A DNA stretch of 64,000 nucleotides from Clostridia bacterium (GCA_017522945.1 JAFWXT010000022.1:1-64000); one strand, 5' to 3'. Counted from the stretch's first letter, positions 25,773 to 35,033 are shown. The notes: generated by a model from the sequence alone, not told the origin. Translations and numbers: made by a program.

Positions 25773-25803
25773 GGGACTGCCAAAACTGCAGTCCCATTTT
25801 AAT
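25773..25803 (+). terminator. Rho-independent terminator
   Basis: GGGACTGC pairs with GCAGTCCC around CAAAACT, then ATTTTAAT. It ends the lipoprotein gene. Confidence 0.85.
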
Positions 25804-25812
25804 ATAAAAACA

Positions 25813-25833
25813 GCTATATAAGTTGATTATTGC
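25813..25833 (+). repeat. Dispersed intergenic motif, copy 5
   Basis: GCTATATAAGTTGATTATTGC lies 8 nt beyond the stop codon of the minus-strand nucleoside phosphorylase gene and just past the lipoprotein terminator. Confidence 0.65.
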
Positions 25834-25841
25834 ATATTTTA

Positions 25842-26615
25842 CTATGCGATTTTACATATAATTCTTTTAGCAATTTCTAAAGCAACAAAAAAGTTTTTTA
25901 TTCTATCGTCAATTGAAATTAAACCTAAAATTCCACGATCCCATTTTTCACTATCCAAATTGTCGGCGCGATATAAAAAGTTGTAAAATTCAATATCCCT
26001 AAAACTTGCAACCGCTTGGCAAGCGCTAACTTCCATTTCAACCGCGATACAGCCTTCGCTTTTTCTTGCGTTCATATTTTTTTGAGTTTCGCGATAAAAA
26101 GCATCGGTCGTCCAAGTTTTTCCATAAACGAAATCAATATTTAACTCGCTTAAAATTTTACCAACTTTAGTAGCATTTTTAATCTCGATATAATCGCTTG
26201 CTGGCATATAATGATAACTCGTTCCTTCATCGCGGTAAGCGTGGGTTGGAACAATTAGTTTATTGGGCGAAATACTTTTATCTAACCCACCACACGAACC
26301 AAACATTACTATTTTATTACAATTATAAACGTGTGAAATTTCTTCAATCATACCCGAAGTTATGGGTGCGCCCACCGTACTTTTAAAAACACCAATATTA
26401 GTATCTTTAAAAACGTACATAGGATAATCAAGCGCAACAGATTTTATAATAGTTTCGCCAAGCTTTGTAATAAGCCCCTTTTCCAAAAGCACTTCTATAG
26501 TTTTTTGCGAAAAAGTAAGCACGCAAGCATCAAGCGTAAATTCGCTTTTTTCATAACAGTTTTCGGGGCTAATAAGAGCCTTTCTATCATCATCGTAAGA
26601 ACATATTATACTCAT
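25842..26615 (-). CDS. Nucleoside phosphorylase family protein
   Basis: 257 residues of the PNP/UDP phosphorylase fold. Key segments: VGAPITSGMIEEISHVYN (substrate loop), IVMFGSCGGLDKSI (phosphate-binding glycine loop), WTTDAFYRE, and VEMEVSACQAVASF with the ribose-binding MExE pattern. The enzyme should split a nucleoside with phosphate to give base plus sugar 1-phosphate; base preference cannot be read from sequence. Its start overlaps the stop codon of the upstream kinase by 4 nt (ATGA), so the two are translationally coupled. No signal peptide. Confidence 0.85.
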   Translation of the reverse strand: MSIICSYDDDRKALISPENCYEKSEFTLDACVLTFSQKTIEVLLEKGLITKLGETIIKSVALDYPMYVFKDTNIGVFKSTVGAPITSGMIEEISHVYNCNKIVMFGSCGGLDKSISPNKLIVPTHAYRDEGTSYHYMPASDYIEIKNATKVGKILSELNIDFVYGKTWTTDAFYRETQKNMNARKSEGCIAVEMEVSACQAVASFRDIEFYNFLYRADNLDSEKWDRGILGLISIDDRIKNFFVALEIAKRIICKIA

Positions 26616-27520
26616 TTTATCTCCTTAAAAGGGTTTTCGCCCTTATACCAAGTAGGAATTGTTAAATTAAAATTATCATACCATAAAAGCACACTATTTA
26701 TTACTTTATTAGCGGTTTTAACTTCTTCGTCGCCAAACCTTAAAGCCCAAGGCAAATGCGAAAGTAAAGAGTCGCCCGCATACAGCGCAAGGATAGCAAA
26801 AAAATCTTTGGGAATATCCCCGTTAAAATATCCGTTTATAAGTCCAGTTTGAAAATACTCGCTTGCAAAAACGTTCCAACAAAAGGGTTTAAAATCGTCG
26901 TAGGTATCGGCAACGGTGTTTTTATCAAAATCGATTACGCCTATTTTTCCATTATTTACTATCATATTTCCAACGTGATAGTCAGCGTGAGAAAAAGCTT
27001 GCTCGCGATTTTTTACAAGGCTCATATTATCCAAAACGTATTCAATAACTATATCTTGTTTTTCAAAGCCAAGCCCTGAATTTTTTAAGTTTTCAATCTT
27101 TTTAGGTATCTTTGCACTATACTTTTGCCACCAAGTAGTATCGGGCAACTTAACGGGAATTTTATGTAATTCTTTTAGTGCTTTACCGCCTTCCACGCCT
27201 ATATTATAGGCTTGCAAATCGCTCATTTTGCTAACGCTTTCTTCTGCAGAAATACCTTCTAACCAACTTAAAAGCGTATATACCCTACCATCACTCAAAC
27301 GCCCAAATTCAATAGGCTTCGAGCAGTTTATTTCAAGAGCCTTTAACCTTTGCAAAAGCTCGAACTGCTCTTTTTTCTTTTCAAAAAGTTCGCCGTTTGA
27401 TATTCTAAGCAAATATTTATTTTCCTTTTTATCGGTAAGAATTAACTTTGTATCGCGCGACCAACCTTTATTTAGTTTTTCATATTTTACTACACCGTAT
27501 TTTTTTATAATTTTATCCAT
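26612..27520 (-). CDS. Aminoglycoside phosphotransferase/choline-kinase family protein
   Basis: About 302 residues from the ATG at 27520 (a TTG three codons earlier is also possible; neither has a clear ribosome-binding site). Kinase signatures: AFSHADYHVGNMIV (catalytic HxDxxxxN loop) and IGVIDFDKNTVADTYDDF (metal-binding Asp). The N-terminal lobe has the Lys-bearing strand YLLRIS. The family includes aminoglycoside, homoserine, methylthioribose and choline kinases. Tight coupling to a nucleoside phosphorylase suggests a sugar or nucleoside substrate, which is inference. A resistance function is not supported by context. Confidence 0.82.
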   Translation of the reverse strand: MDKIIKKYGVVKYEKLNKGWSRDTKLILTDKKENKYLLRISNGELFEKKKEQFELLQRLKALEINCSKPIEFGRLSDGRVYTLLSWLEGISAEESVSKMSDLQAYNIGVEGGKALKELHKIPVKLPDTTWWQKYSAKIPKKIENLKNSGLGFEKQDIVIEYVLDNMSLVKNREQAFSHADYHVGNMIVNNGKIGVIDFDKNTVADTYDDFKPFCWNVFASEYFQTGLINGYFNGDIPKDFFAILALYAGDSLLSHLPWALRFGDEEVKTANKVINSVLLWYDNFNLTIPTWYKGENPFKEIK

Positions 27521-27580
27521 AATAAACAAATATTTTTTATAATTAAAAACATTAAATAAAATTTATCCAACTTATAAACA

Positions 27581-27616
27581 AAAAACCACTCTACTATAAA
27601 AAGTAACGTGGTTTTT
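27581..27616 (-). terminator. Terminator of the CvpA-like gene
   Basis: AAAACCAC and GTGGTTTT form the base of a stem with a second TACT/AGTA helix above an internal loop. Minus-strand tail TTTTTTGTTT. Confidence 0.7.
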
Positions 27617-27630
27617 AAAATAGCCTATTA

Positions 27631-28344
27631 TTAGAAATTACCCTTTAAAATATCGGCTATTCCATACACCCAATCGGTTGCAAGTAAATCGTTAAGTGGA
27701 TTGTACTTACAAACAAGACCTGTGATATAACCAGACTTAATCGCTTCGTAAGTGTTAGCAAATAAGCCTACTTCGCTAAGCGCTCCGAAGAGCCAGTATA
27801 AGCCAAGAACTACTGCTGCTGCAAAACCGATATGAATAACACCACCGATTACGCTACCTAATACTCTAAAGAATAGCGATTTTTCACGAACGAAACGAAC
27901 GAAACGTTCAAATTGACGATTAAGCCAAAGGAAGAATATATAAAAAGGAATAAATAATGCTAAACCACCTATTAGTATTGCTAAAAAGTCGGCAAGAACT
28001 TTTGTTGCTCCCATTTCAACTATATTGATGCCTAACAACTCTTCAATACCTAACGATAAGAAGGTTTCTTGCAAATCAAGTTCAAGAAGCTTAAATATAC
28101 CCATAAAATCTTGAGCAAAGCCTCGCAATCCATCACCAAACGAACTTATCCAACCAAATTTTAAAAAGGCGTACTCAACGAATGGTAAACCGAACGCAAA
28201 CGCTAATGCAAAAACTATACATAAAATTGCAGTTACAAGGGTAAACGTTGTATTTAAAAAACCTTTAGCAATACCATTGTAAGCAAAAACGCCAACAAAG
28301 ATAACTAATAAAATATCTGCAACTAATCCTTCAATAGAGAACAT
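27631..28344 (-). CDS. CvpA-like membrane protein
   Basis: 237 residues with four to five membrane helices (about 10-27, 33-55, 122-145, 165-190). The N-terminal pattern, a membrane helix then YNGIAKGFLNTTFTLVTAIL, and the overall topology fit the CvpA family, linked to envelope homeostasis and to colicin V export in E. coli. The family is loosely conserved, so this is moderately certain. AGGAGAGG precedes the ATG. A consensus promoter lies at 28390-28418. Confidence 0.6.
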   Translation of the reverse strand: MFSIEGLVADILLVIFVGVFAYNGIAKGFLNTTFTLVTAILCIVFALAFAFGLPFVEYAFLKFGWISSFGDGLRGFAQDFMGIFKLLELDLQETFLSLGIEELLGINIVEMGATKVLADFLAILIGGLALFIPFYIFFLWLNRQFERFVRFVREKSLFFRVLGSVIGGVIHIGFAAAVVLGLYWLFGALSEVGLFANTYEAIKSGYITGLVCKYNPLNDLLATDWVYGIADILKGNF

Positions 28345-28389
28345 TTTTCCTCTCCTTACATGGTGTAAAATTTAGTACACTCTTAATAT

Positions 28390-28418
28390 ATTATAAATTA
28401 AAATATGCTATTTGTCAA
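28390..28418 (-). promoter_or_regulatory. Consensus sigma-A promoter for the CvpA-like gene
   Basis: Minus strand: TTGACA (28418-28413), 17-nt spacer, TATAAT (28395-28390), a perfect match to the housekeeping consensus. Confidence 0.85.
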
Positions 28419-28449
28419 TAATATTTGTTAAAATGAATAAATATTATTT

Positions 28450-30078
28450 TTATTTTGCAGGCTTATAGGTATCTTTTAAGGAAGTTATTTCGTGAAGAAC
28501 GGTTTTTCCATCTGCGCTTCCCTTCTTATAATAACCTATTCTTAAAAGTTGAAAACTTTCGCCGTCGCTCACTTCACCTAAATATTTTTCAGCCTTACCG
28601 CTAAATTCTTTAACGCTATCGTAGTTAAATCTTTCGTTAAAATCTTGCCCTGCATATTCGGCATCGTTTAACAAATAATCGTACTTTTTAATGCTAACGT
28701 CGATAGAATCATTTGCGTTTACCCATTGAATAGTGCCTTTAACCTTAATTCCACTTGTATCACTACCACTCTTAGATTCGGGAATATACGAGCAAATAAG
28801 TTTATCTATAGCACCATTATCAGCATATTCAACCCTTTCACACTTAATGATATAAGCGTTCTTTAAACGTACCATACCATCGGGTTTTAACCTAAAATAT
28901 TTTGGTGGTGGGTTATCTGAAAAGTCTTCGGCAGAAATATAAATTTCTTTCGAGAAAGTAATGCTTCTCTTTGGTCCGTTTTCATCTTGCGGTTTCATAT
29001 CAAACTCAAGATTTTCTTCGCCTTCATAATTTTCGATAACAACCTTTATAGGATTGACTACCGCCATTGCCCTTTCAGCGTGAGTGTTTAAATGTTCGCG
29101 AACGAAATGTTCTAAATAACCGCTTTCGATTTCTGAATTTGCCTTTGCAACACCAACCGCTTCACAGAAATTCTTTAACGCTTGCGCTGGAATTCCCCTT
29201 GCGCGAAGACCTGTAAGTGTTGGCATTCTTGGATCGTCCCAACCGCTTACGATATTTTCATCAACAAGTTTTTTAAGATAACGCTTGCTCATTACAGTAT
29301 TAGTAATGTTAAGACGTGCAAACTCAATTTGTCTTGGTTTGTGGCTAACGCCAGTGTTTTCAACAACCCAGTTGTAAAGTGGGCGGTGGTCTTCAAACTC
29401 AAGCGTGCAAAGAGAGTGAGTTACTCCTTGCATAGAGTCGCATATAGGGTGTGCGTAGTCGTACATAGGATATATACACCACTTATCGCCCGTGCGGTGA
29501 TGAGTTGCATGTAATACTCTATAAATAACTGGGTCGCGCATGTTGATGTTAGGCGATGCCATATCTATTTTTGCTCTTAACACCTTTTCTCCGTCTGCAA
29601 ACTTGCCATTTTTCATATCTTCAAAAAGGGCTAAGTTTTCTTCAACGCTTCTATTTCTATATGGACTTTCTTTACCTGGTTCAGTTAAAGTACCGCGAGT
29701 TTCACGAATTTGCTCGGCAGAAAGGTCGCAAACGTAGGCCTTACCTTCCTTGATAAGCTTTACGGCAAGCGCAAAAATATCATCAAAAAAGTCTGAAGCG
29801 TAATGAATTTCATGCCACTTAAAACCAAGCCATTCGATATCCGCTTTAATCGCTTCCACAAATTCGGTTTTTTCTTTAGATGGGTTAGTATCGTCAAAGA
29901 AAAGATTACACTTACCATTGTATTTTTTAGCTGTACCAAAGTTTAAGCATAACGATTTAGCATGACCGATATGCAAATAACCGTTTGGTTCGGGTGGGAA
30001 ACGCGTATGTACTTCGCTTACTACGCCTGAAGAAAGTTCTTCATTAATAATGTCTTCAATAAAGTTTTTTGCTTCCAT
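28450..30078 (-). CDS. glnS: Glutaminyl-tRNA synthetase
   Basis: 542 residues. Class-I signatures: FPPEPNGYLHIGHAKSLC (HIGH) and VMSKRYLKKLV (KMSKS equivalent). The acceptor-binding FDDTNPSKEKTEFVEAI and the C-terminal beta-barrel anticodon domains, with MVRLKNAYIIKCERVEY, identify GlnRS rather than GltX. It charges tRNA-Gln directly. Many Firmicutes lack glnS and make Gln-tRNA through GatCAB amidation, so its presence is a lineage marker. Starts at ATG 30078 with a weak GGAGT site. Upstream lies a long imperfect hairpin holding a copy of the dispersed motif. Confidence 0.95.
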   Translation of the reverse strand: MEAKNFIEDIINEELSSGVVSEVHTRFPPEPNGYLHIGHAKSLCLNFGTAKKYNGKCNLFFDDTNPSKEKTEFVEAIKADIEWLGFKWHEIHYASDFFDDIFALAVKLIKEGKAYVCDLSAEQIRETRGTLTEPGKESPYRNRSVEENLALFEDMKNGKFADGEKVLRAKIDMASPNINMRDPVIYRVLHATHHRTGDKWCIYPMYDYAHPICDSMQGVTHSLCTLEFEDHRPLYNWVVENTGVSHKPRQIEFARLNITNTVMSKRYLKKLVDENIVSGWDDPRMPTLTGLRARGIPAQALKNFCEAVGVAKANSEIESGYLEHFVREHLNTHAERAMAVVNPIKVVIENYEGEENLEFDMKPQDENGPKRSITFSKEIYISAEDFSDNPPPKYFRLKPDGMVRLKNAYIIKCERVEYADNGAIDKLICSYIPESKSGSDTSGIKVKGTIQWVNANDSIDVSIKKYDYLLNDAEYAGQDFNERFNYDSVKEFSGKAEKYLGEVSDGESFQLLRIGYYKKGSADGKTVLHEITSLKDTYKPAK

Positions 30079-30095
30079 ATTAACTCCTATTTACA

Positions 30096-30148
30096 CGCAT
30101 ATAAGTATAATTATTGACGTTAAAACTCTAAATAATCAACTTATACGC
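30096..30148 (-). repeat. Dispersed intergenic motif, copy 6, in a long imperfect hairpin
   Basis: On the minus strand 30148-30131 reads GCGTATAAGTTGATTATT. A degenerate inverted partner, GCATATAAGTATAATTATT, lies at 30097-30115 on the plus strand. Together they can form a hairpin of about 17 bp in the rluD-glnS gap. Confidence 0.55.
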
Positions 30149-30191
30149 ATACTTTTCATAATAATTAAATTTAAGCTTAAAGTGTTTGCTA

Positions 30192-31097
30192 TTAATAATT
30201 TATTTCACGCAATTTTTTCAAAAGGCTTGAAAAATAATCGGGAAGTTCACATTCAAAACTAACTTCTTCATTACTCTTTGGGTGAACAAAAGAAAGCTTA
30301 TATGCGTGAAGTAGTTGTCCGTTTAAATTAAATGGTGACTTTTTAGGCCCGTAAACTTTATCACCAACAACTGGGCAACCCAAATATTTACTATGAACGC
30401 GAATTTGATGCGTTCTACCAGTACGGAGAGAAAATTCACATAAAGTATAACCTTCGTATCTTTTTAAAACCTTATAATCTGTAACGGCGCGCCTACCCTT
30501 ATTTTGAGTAACCGTGTATGCCGTTCTATCGCGCTCGCTTCTATCAATAAAGGTATCTATAACACCGCTATCTTGCTTAACCTTGCCGTGAAGAAGAGCT
30601 ATATATATTCGTTTACAGGTTTTACTTTCAATTTGCGAAGCAAGACTAACGTGCGCCATATCGTTTTTAGCTACTACCAAAAGCCCCGAAGTATCTTTAT
30701 CAATTCTATGAACGATGCCAGGGCGAATAACCCCGTTGATACCGCTCAAACTATCAAGCGAATATAGAAGAGCGTTAACTAAAGTGTTTTCATCCGTTCC
30801 GTTTCCTGCGTGAACGGTAAGCCCTTGGGGTTTGTTAATTACAGCCAAATACTCGTCTTGATAAACTATATCAAGCGGAATATTAACTGGTTTAACTTGC
30901 AAGGGCTGGGGCTTTAAATCTTGATATTCGATTATATCCCCTGCCTTTACTAAATATTTACCCTTCTGTTGACTATTATTAACGGTAACAAGACCGTCAT
31001 CAATCATTTTTTTAATATGTGAACGGCTAAACTCGCACTTTTCAGCCAAAAAAGCATCCAAACGCAAGCCAGCTTGTTCAACGATTATTTGCGCCAT
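30192..31097 (-). CDS. rluD: 23S rRNA pseudouridine synthase, RluD family
   Basis: 301 residues. The N-terminal S4 RNA-binding domain is RLDAFLAEKCEFSRSHIKKM. The catalytic domain has RPGIVHRIDKDTSGLLVVAK with the nucleophilic Asp, then SLRTGRTHQIRVHSKYLGCP. RluD makes pseudouridines in helix 69 of 23S rRNA. RluC/RluD/YlyB members cannot be separated with certainty by eye. The location next to lspA is a very common Firmicutes arrangement (lspA-ylyB). The lspA stop is 7 nt upstream of the start. Confidence 0.92.
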   Translation of the reverse strand: MAQIIVEQAGLRLDAFLAEKCEFSRSHIKKMIDDGLVTVNNSQQKGKYLVKAGDIIEYQDLKPQPLQVKPVNIPLDIVYQDEYLAVINKPQGLTVHAGNGTDENTLVNALLYSLDSLSGINGVIRPGIVHRIDKDTSGLLVVAKNDMAHVSLASQIESKTCKRIYIALLHGKVKQDSGVIDTFIDRSERDRTAYTVTQNKGRRAVTDYKVLKRYEGYTLCEFSLRTGRTHQIRVHSKYLGCPVVGDKVYGPKKSPFNLNGQLLHAYKLSFVHPKSNEEVSFECELPDYFSSLLKKLREINY

Positions 31098-31104
31098 ATT
31101 ACAC

Positions 31105-31596
31105 CTATTTTTCGCACTTTTCTTCTACGCCACGCTTATTCTTATTTATAGGAAATATTGCGTCAACGTCTAAAAATAAAACGTAAAATATAAGCATAAA
31201 TGCGCCTACACATAAACAACTATCGGCAATATTAAAGTTTGCAAAGAAAGGAACGTCGATAAAGTCACGAACGTGCCCGAATGCAAGCCTATCAATAAAA
31301 TTTCCAACAGTACCCGAAAGCATAAGCGAGATAGAACTGTTAAGCCATTTTCCCTTAGGCTTTTTTATAATAATAAACAACACACCTGCAATAAGCACCA
31401 TAATGGTTAAACCGATAAAAAAGGTTTGCGCCCATTCTTTATCCGATAAAAATGAAAAAGATGCGCCTTCATTGTAAGCAATACTTATATTTAATATTCC
31501 ATCAATAAGCGTAATATCAGTTTTATTCGCATCGATTATTATTTTACTAACTTGGTCAAGAGCCAAGGTTAAAATAAACAAAATTATATACAACAT
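31105..31596 (-). CDS. lspA: Lipoprotein signal peptidase (signal peptidase II)
   Basis: 163 residues with four membrane helices. The two catalytic aspartates are in GTVGNFIDRLAFGHVRDFID and NFNIADSCLCVG. LspA removes the signal peptide from diacylglyceryl-modified prolipoproteins, acting after Lgt, which is encoded 3 kb upstream in the same direction. The start overlaps the stop of the coiled-coil gene (TAATG) and rluD follows after 7 nt. Confidence 0.96.
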   Translation of the reverse strand: MLYIILFILTLALDQVSKIIIDANKTDITLIDGILNISIAYNEGASFSFLSDKEWAQTFFIGLTIMVLIAGVLFIIIKKPKGKWLNSSISLMLSGTVGNFIDRLAFGHVRDFIDVPFFANFNIADSCLCVGAFMLIFYVLFLDVDAIFPINKNKRGVEEKCEK

Positions 31597-32126
31597 TAAT
31601 CCATTACTCCAAGTTCTTTACATAAACTTTCAAGATCTAATTCATTTCCTGGATTTAACACTTCGTCAAGATTAAATCCGCTTTCGCTTTGAGTGTTTCC
31701 GCCCATAACGCCGTTTAATTTATCAAGTAAGGCAATACCTTCTTCAATAGTGCTAACACAAGGCTTATCCTTTAAAATTTCGGCAAGTGCCATACAAAGA
31801 GCCATACGTTTTTTACCATCAATTCCCTTATCTGGCTCAGGCAAAGCGTTTTGATAACGCTCAATAAAATTTTTTAATCGCCAAAGCTCGCAATTGTAGC
31901 GTTCAACCAACTTTTTATCCATTTTTAAAGGTAACTGCTCACTTTGATTTTCAAACACACTCAATCTTTGTAAAAGCTCTTCTATTTGATTTTTTAAAGT
32001 GTTATTTTGACTTTTTTGAGCGGTAAGTTGATTTTCTAATTTACTAATTTGCTCTTGCAAACGCGCATTTTCTTGGATTAAGCGTTGATTTTCAAGGCTT
32101 AAACTCTTACTTTTACCAAAAATCAA
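31596..32126 (-). CDS. Coiled-coil protein of unknown function
   Basis: 176 residues, starting at TTG 32126 with AGGGG at 9 nt. Residues 8-65 form a strong coiled coil (SLENQRLIQENARLQEQISK, then LENQLTAQKSQNNTLKNQIE). A predicted helical segment and an acidic tail (NPGNELDLESLCKELGVMD) follow. The coiled coil and the location upstream of lspA are reminiscent of DivIVA-like cell-division genes in Firmicutes, but the DivIVA membrane-binding motif is not visible. Start and stop are tightly packed between pncB and lspA, so it belongs to that operon. Confidence 0.65.
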   Translation of the reverse strand: MIFGKSKSLSLENQRLIQENARLQEQISKLENQLTAQKSQNNTLKNQIEELLQRLSVFENQSEQLPLKMDKKLVERYNCELWRLKNFIERYQNALPEPDKGIDGKKRMALCMALAEILKDKPCVSTIEEGIALLDKLNGVMGGNTQSESGFNLDEVLNPGNELDLESLCKELGVMD

Positions 32127-32128
32127 AA

Positions 32129-33562
32129 TCAGTCACCCCTGATTTCTTTAATCATATTATTCTTTAATTCATAAAGCTCATCCGAAAGGTCAACCTTGAA
32201 AATATGTGGGTTATCGTTTCTAATATATTCTTCCCAAAACGTTTCAATTTCGCCCTTAGCGTAAGAGGCAATATCCTTAAGCTTAGGAAAATCGTAACAA
32301 ACCTTACCATCCTTAACAACGGTAACGGTAAGTTCGCGAAGCTCGTAATTTTCAAAGGTAATACTCTTCCATCTTTCAAGTGGGTGGTATAGCGTAAGTG
32401 GCTTTGAAGTATCAATCTTTTCACCTCGTAAAGCGATAAGGTCCGCTTCGGCTTTACCGTTAACATAAACACGGTAAAGCGTTTTAAAGCCAGGATTCGT
32501 TATCTTTGCGCTGTTATCCGAAAGTTTAATTTTAGGTGTTAAAGAACCGTCATCTTCAACCATTGCAGAAAGCTTATAAACACCACCGAGGGCAGGCATA
32601 TCTTCACTTGTGATTAGCTTAGTACCAACACCCCATAAAGAGATTTGCGCACCTTGTGCCTTAAGTGAAGCAATAGAATGTTCGTCTAAATCGCCCGAAG
32701 CGCAAATAATCGTATCGGGATAGCCCGCATCGTCAAGCATCTTACGCGCTTGTTTAGATAGGTATGCAAGGTCGCCTGAATCAAGACGGATACCTAAAGG
32801 CTTGTGCCCTTGCGCCTTAAGTTCGTCAAATACCCTAATTGCGTTTGGAACACCGCTTTTTAAAGTGTTGTAAGTATCAACGAGTAGAAGCGCAGAGTTT
32901 GGATAAATTTGAGCGTAAGCTTTAAAAGCTTCGTATTCAGAAGGAAAATTCATTACCCAACTGTGTGAGTGAGTTCCCGAAATCTTAACGTCGAAAAGTT
33001 GACCTGCTAAAACGTTAGAAGTTGAATTACAACCACCGATAATAGCAGCGCGCGCACCGTAAATACCAGCGTCAGGTCCTTGTGCGCGACGAAGACCAAA
33101 CTCAAGCACGTTATCGCCCTTTGCCGCGTTACAAACCTTTGAAGCTTTTGTAGCAATTAAGGTTTGATGGTTAAACATATTAAGTATTGCAGTTTCAATA
33201 AGTTGCGCTTGAACGATAGGCGCGCGAATAGTTAAAATAGGCTCGCCAGGGAACACAACAGTTCCTTCGGGAACAGCGTAAATATCACCTGTAAACTTTA
33301 AATTTGCAAGATAATTTAAAAAATCTTCACCAAAAAGGTTAAGTGAGCGAAGATATTCTATTTCATCTTCGCCAAAATGCAAATTCATAACGTAATCAAC
33401 AACTTGTTCAAGCCCACCTGCAAGTGAATAAGTAATAAGCTTGTTTTGACGGAAAAATAAATCAAAAATAGCTATTTGTTCGTGTCTGCCCTTTAGGAAA
33501 TATCCGTTCATCATGGTAATTTGATAAAGGTCGGTAAGTAAAGTTAAGTTTCTTTTTTCCAT
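32129..33562 (-). CDS. pncB: Nicotinate phosphoribosyltransferase
   Basis: 477 residues. The family opening LTDLYQITMMNGYFLKGRH and the active-site segments EFGLRRAQGPDAGIYGARAA, ISGTHSHSWVMNF and GIRLDSGDLAYLSKQARKML are present. The enzyme converts nicotinate and PRPP to nicotinate mononucleotide in the Preiss-Handler NAD salvage route. AGGAAGTG lies upstream of the ATG. It belongs to a run of five closely spaced minus-strand genes (33581 gene, pncB, coiled-coil gene, lspA, rluD). Confidence 0.96.
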   Translation of the reverse strand: MEKRNLTLLTDLYQITMMNGYFLKGRHEQIAIFDLFFRQNKLITYSLAGGLEQVVDYVMNLHFGEDEIEYLRSLNLFGEDFLNYLANLKFTGDIYAVPEGTVVFPGEPILTIRAPIVQAQLIETAILNMFNHQTLIATKASKVCNAAKGDNVLEFGLRRAQGPDAGIYGARAAIIGGCNSTSNVLAGQLFDVKISGTHSHSWVMNFPSEYEAFKAYAQIYPNSALLLVDTYNTLKSGVPNAIRVFDELKAQGHKPLGIRLDSGDLAYLSKQARKMLDDAGYPDTIICASGDLDEHSIASLKAQGAQISLWGVGTKLITSEDMPALGGVYKLSAMVEDDGSLTPKIKLSDNSAKITNPGFKTLYRVYVNGKAEADLIALRGEKIDTSKPLTLYHPLERWKSITFENYELRELTVTVVKDGKVCYDFPKLKDIASYAKGEIETFWEEYIRNDNPHIFKVDLSDELYELKNNMIKEIRGD

Positions 33563-33580
33563 AATATCACTTCCTAAATT

Positions 33581-34078
33581 TTATTCTTTGAATGATTTAA
33601 CCTCGGGTAATTGTTCTTCATCTTTTTCTTGAGAATCTTCTTCTGCCTTGCGAGTTTTGTAATCCTTATAATCAGGCATTTCGTTATCTGCAATTAAAAT
33701 CAATTTGCTTCTATATGCTAAGAAAGATGATAAGAAAGCTATTAACGATAATCCCGCCATAAGTATAACTATTACCCAAGCTTCCATGTTACATAGAATA
33801 AATAAAACTAATAGGCCGGCTAAAAATATTGGAGGAGCTATTACGTAGCCGAGCTTATATTTAAATACGATAGCTATAACTACTAAAGATATTGCAACTA
33901 AAATGCAGTGAGTTGTAAATCCTACGCCAATTGAAAATAAAATCTTAAGCGCGCTATTTTCAATAGTGCAAAGCGAATATGCAATAAAAACAGCCACGAT
34001 AGCTAATGCAAATGCAACCATAACCGATACAATAATCGCCGTAAATTTATTAGTTTTTTGATTTTTAACCTGTGACAT
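33581..34078 (-). CDS. Unknown membrane protein
   Basis: 165 residues with four hydrophobic segments (about 14-35, 43-70, 76-95, 100-120) and a charged C-terminal tail (DEMPDYKDY-like, then KAEEDSQEKDEEQLPEVK). No family recognised. AAGGAG at 7 nt supports the start. It lies 18 nt upstream of pncB and about 90 nt downstream of lgt and is likely cotranscribed with both. Confidence 0.65.
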   Translation of the reverse strand: MSQVKNQKTNKFTAIIVSVMVAFALAIVAVFIAYSLCTIENSALKILFSIGVGFTTHCILVAISLVVIAIVFKYKLGYVIAPPIFLAGLLVLFILCNMEAWVIVILMAGLSLIAFLSSFLAYRSKLILIADNEMPDYKDYKTRKAEEDSQEKDEEQLPEVKSFKE

Positions 34079-34166
34079 AACAATCTCCTTAAATCCAAAT
34101 TAATGATTTGATAAAAAATTTATTTAACTATTTAGCATCCGTAGTGCTTTCATTTTCAGCATAAGC

Positions 34167-35033
34167 TTATTCTTGATTTTCATTAGTTACAACACCGTCG
34201 TTAGTTTGAGCAACGGCTACCGTGTTTGCAAGATATTCTTCATGTTTTTTAACAAAGTAGCGCATTACGAAAAACGCAGGAATTGCAAGTACAATCAATA
34301 ATAACGATTGTGTTTGTGATGGGCTAAGCGCTCCTACGAAAGAACCGCGGTAATCCGCCCTAAAAAATTCGATGATAAAACGCCAAATACCGTAAGAACC
34401 AACGTAAACGGCAAGTGAATATTTAAAGTTCTTTGCTAAAACCAAATAGCTTAAAACACCAAAAAGTGTAAACAAGAATAAAGATTCGTAAAGTTGAGTT
34501 GGAACGTAATATCCCCAACCGTTAGTGCCTTGCATCCAAATTCCGCCAAATACGTATTCCGAATGAACACTACTTAAAAGTTCACCGTGACAACAACCGG
34601 AAAATAAGCAACCAAGTCGCCCAAATGCATGAGCAATTATCATACAACAAGGCGCAACGGTAACCGTTTTCGTTAGCGAAAAAGGAAACTTCTTTTTAAA
34701 AGCTAAACAACCTATAACGTAAACGAGAGCCCCCGTTCCTAGTCCACCTATTGCAGTTATACCCCCTTGCAAACTAAACTTTGGATTTGAAACTCCGTTT
34801 TTAACGTCATCAATATAGTTAAACAAACCCTGCCATGCAGCAGAACCTATAAAACCGATTATAATTGCAACAAGCCCAGTATAAAATGCAAAATCAACGT
34901 ATTCGTTTGAAATACCTAATCTTTTAGAGTATTCAAATAAAACAAAAAAACAACAAAGAATACCGATTGCAATCATCAATCCGTACATATAAACTTTTAT
35001 ATCGCCAAGTACTAATATTGGATAAGGTAGCAT
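34167..35033 (-). CDS. lgt: Prolipoprotein diacylglyceryl transferase
   Basis: 288 residues from ATG 35033 (AGGAG at 8 nt); a longer in-frame reading adds an unlikely leader. Multi-pass membrane protein with the Lgt features YMYGLMIAIGIL, GGLGTGALVY and HAFGRLGCLFSGCCHG. The last replaces the classical GRxxNFxN signature, as in a Clostridia sub-branch. YGIWRFIIEFFRADYRG carries the conserved Arg region. Lgt attaches diacylglycerol to the lipobox Cys of lipoproteins such as those at 25092 and 36048. The C-terminus ends in a short acidic tail. Confidence 0.9.
   Translation of the reverse strand: MLPYPILVLGDIKVYMYGLMIAIGILCCFFVLFEYSKRLGISNEYVDFAFYTGLVAIIIGFIGSAAWQGLFNYIDDVKNGVSNPKFSLQGGITAIGGLGTGALVYVIGCLAFKKKFPFSLTKTVTVAPCCMIIAHAFGRLGCLFSGCCHGELLSSVHSEYVFGGIWMQGTNGWGYYVPTQLYESLFLFTLFGVLSYLVLAKNFKYSLAVYVGSYGIWRFIIEFFRADYRGSFVGALSPSQTQSLLLIVLAIPAFFVMRYFVKKHEEYLANTVAVAQTNDGVVTNENQE

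Noticed and set aside
26612-27520. Aminoglycoside resistance gene
   Set aside because: Only the broad kinase family is supported; translational coupling with a nucleoside phosphorylase argues for metabolism.
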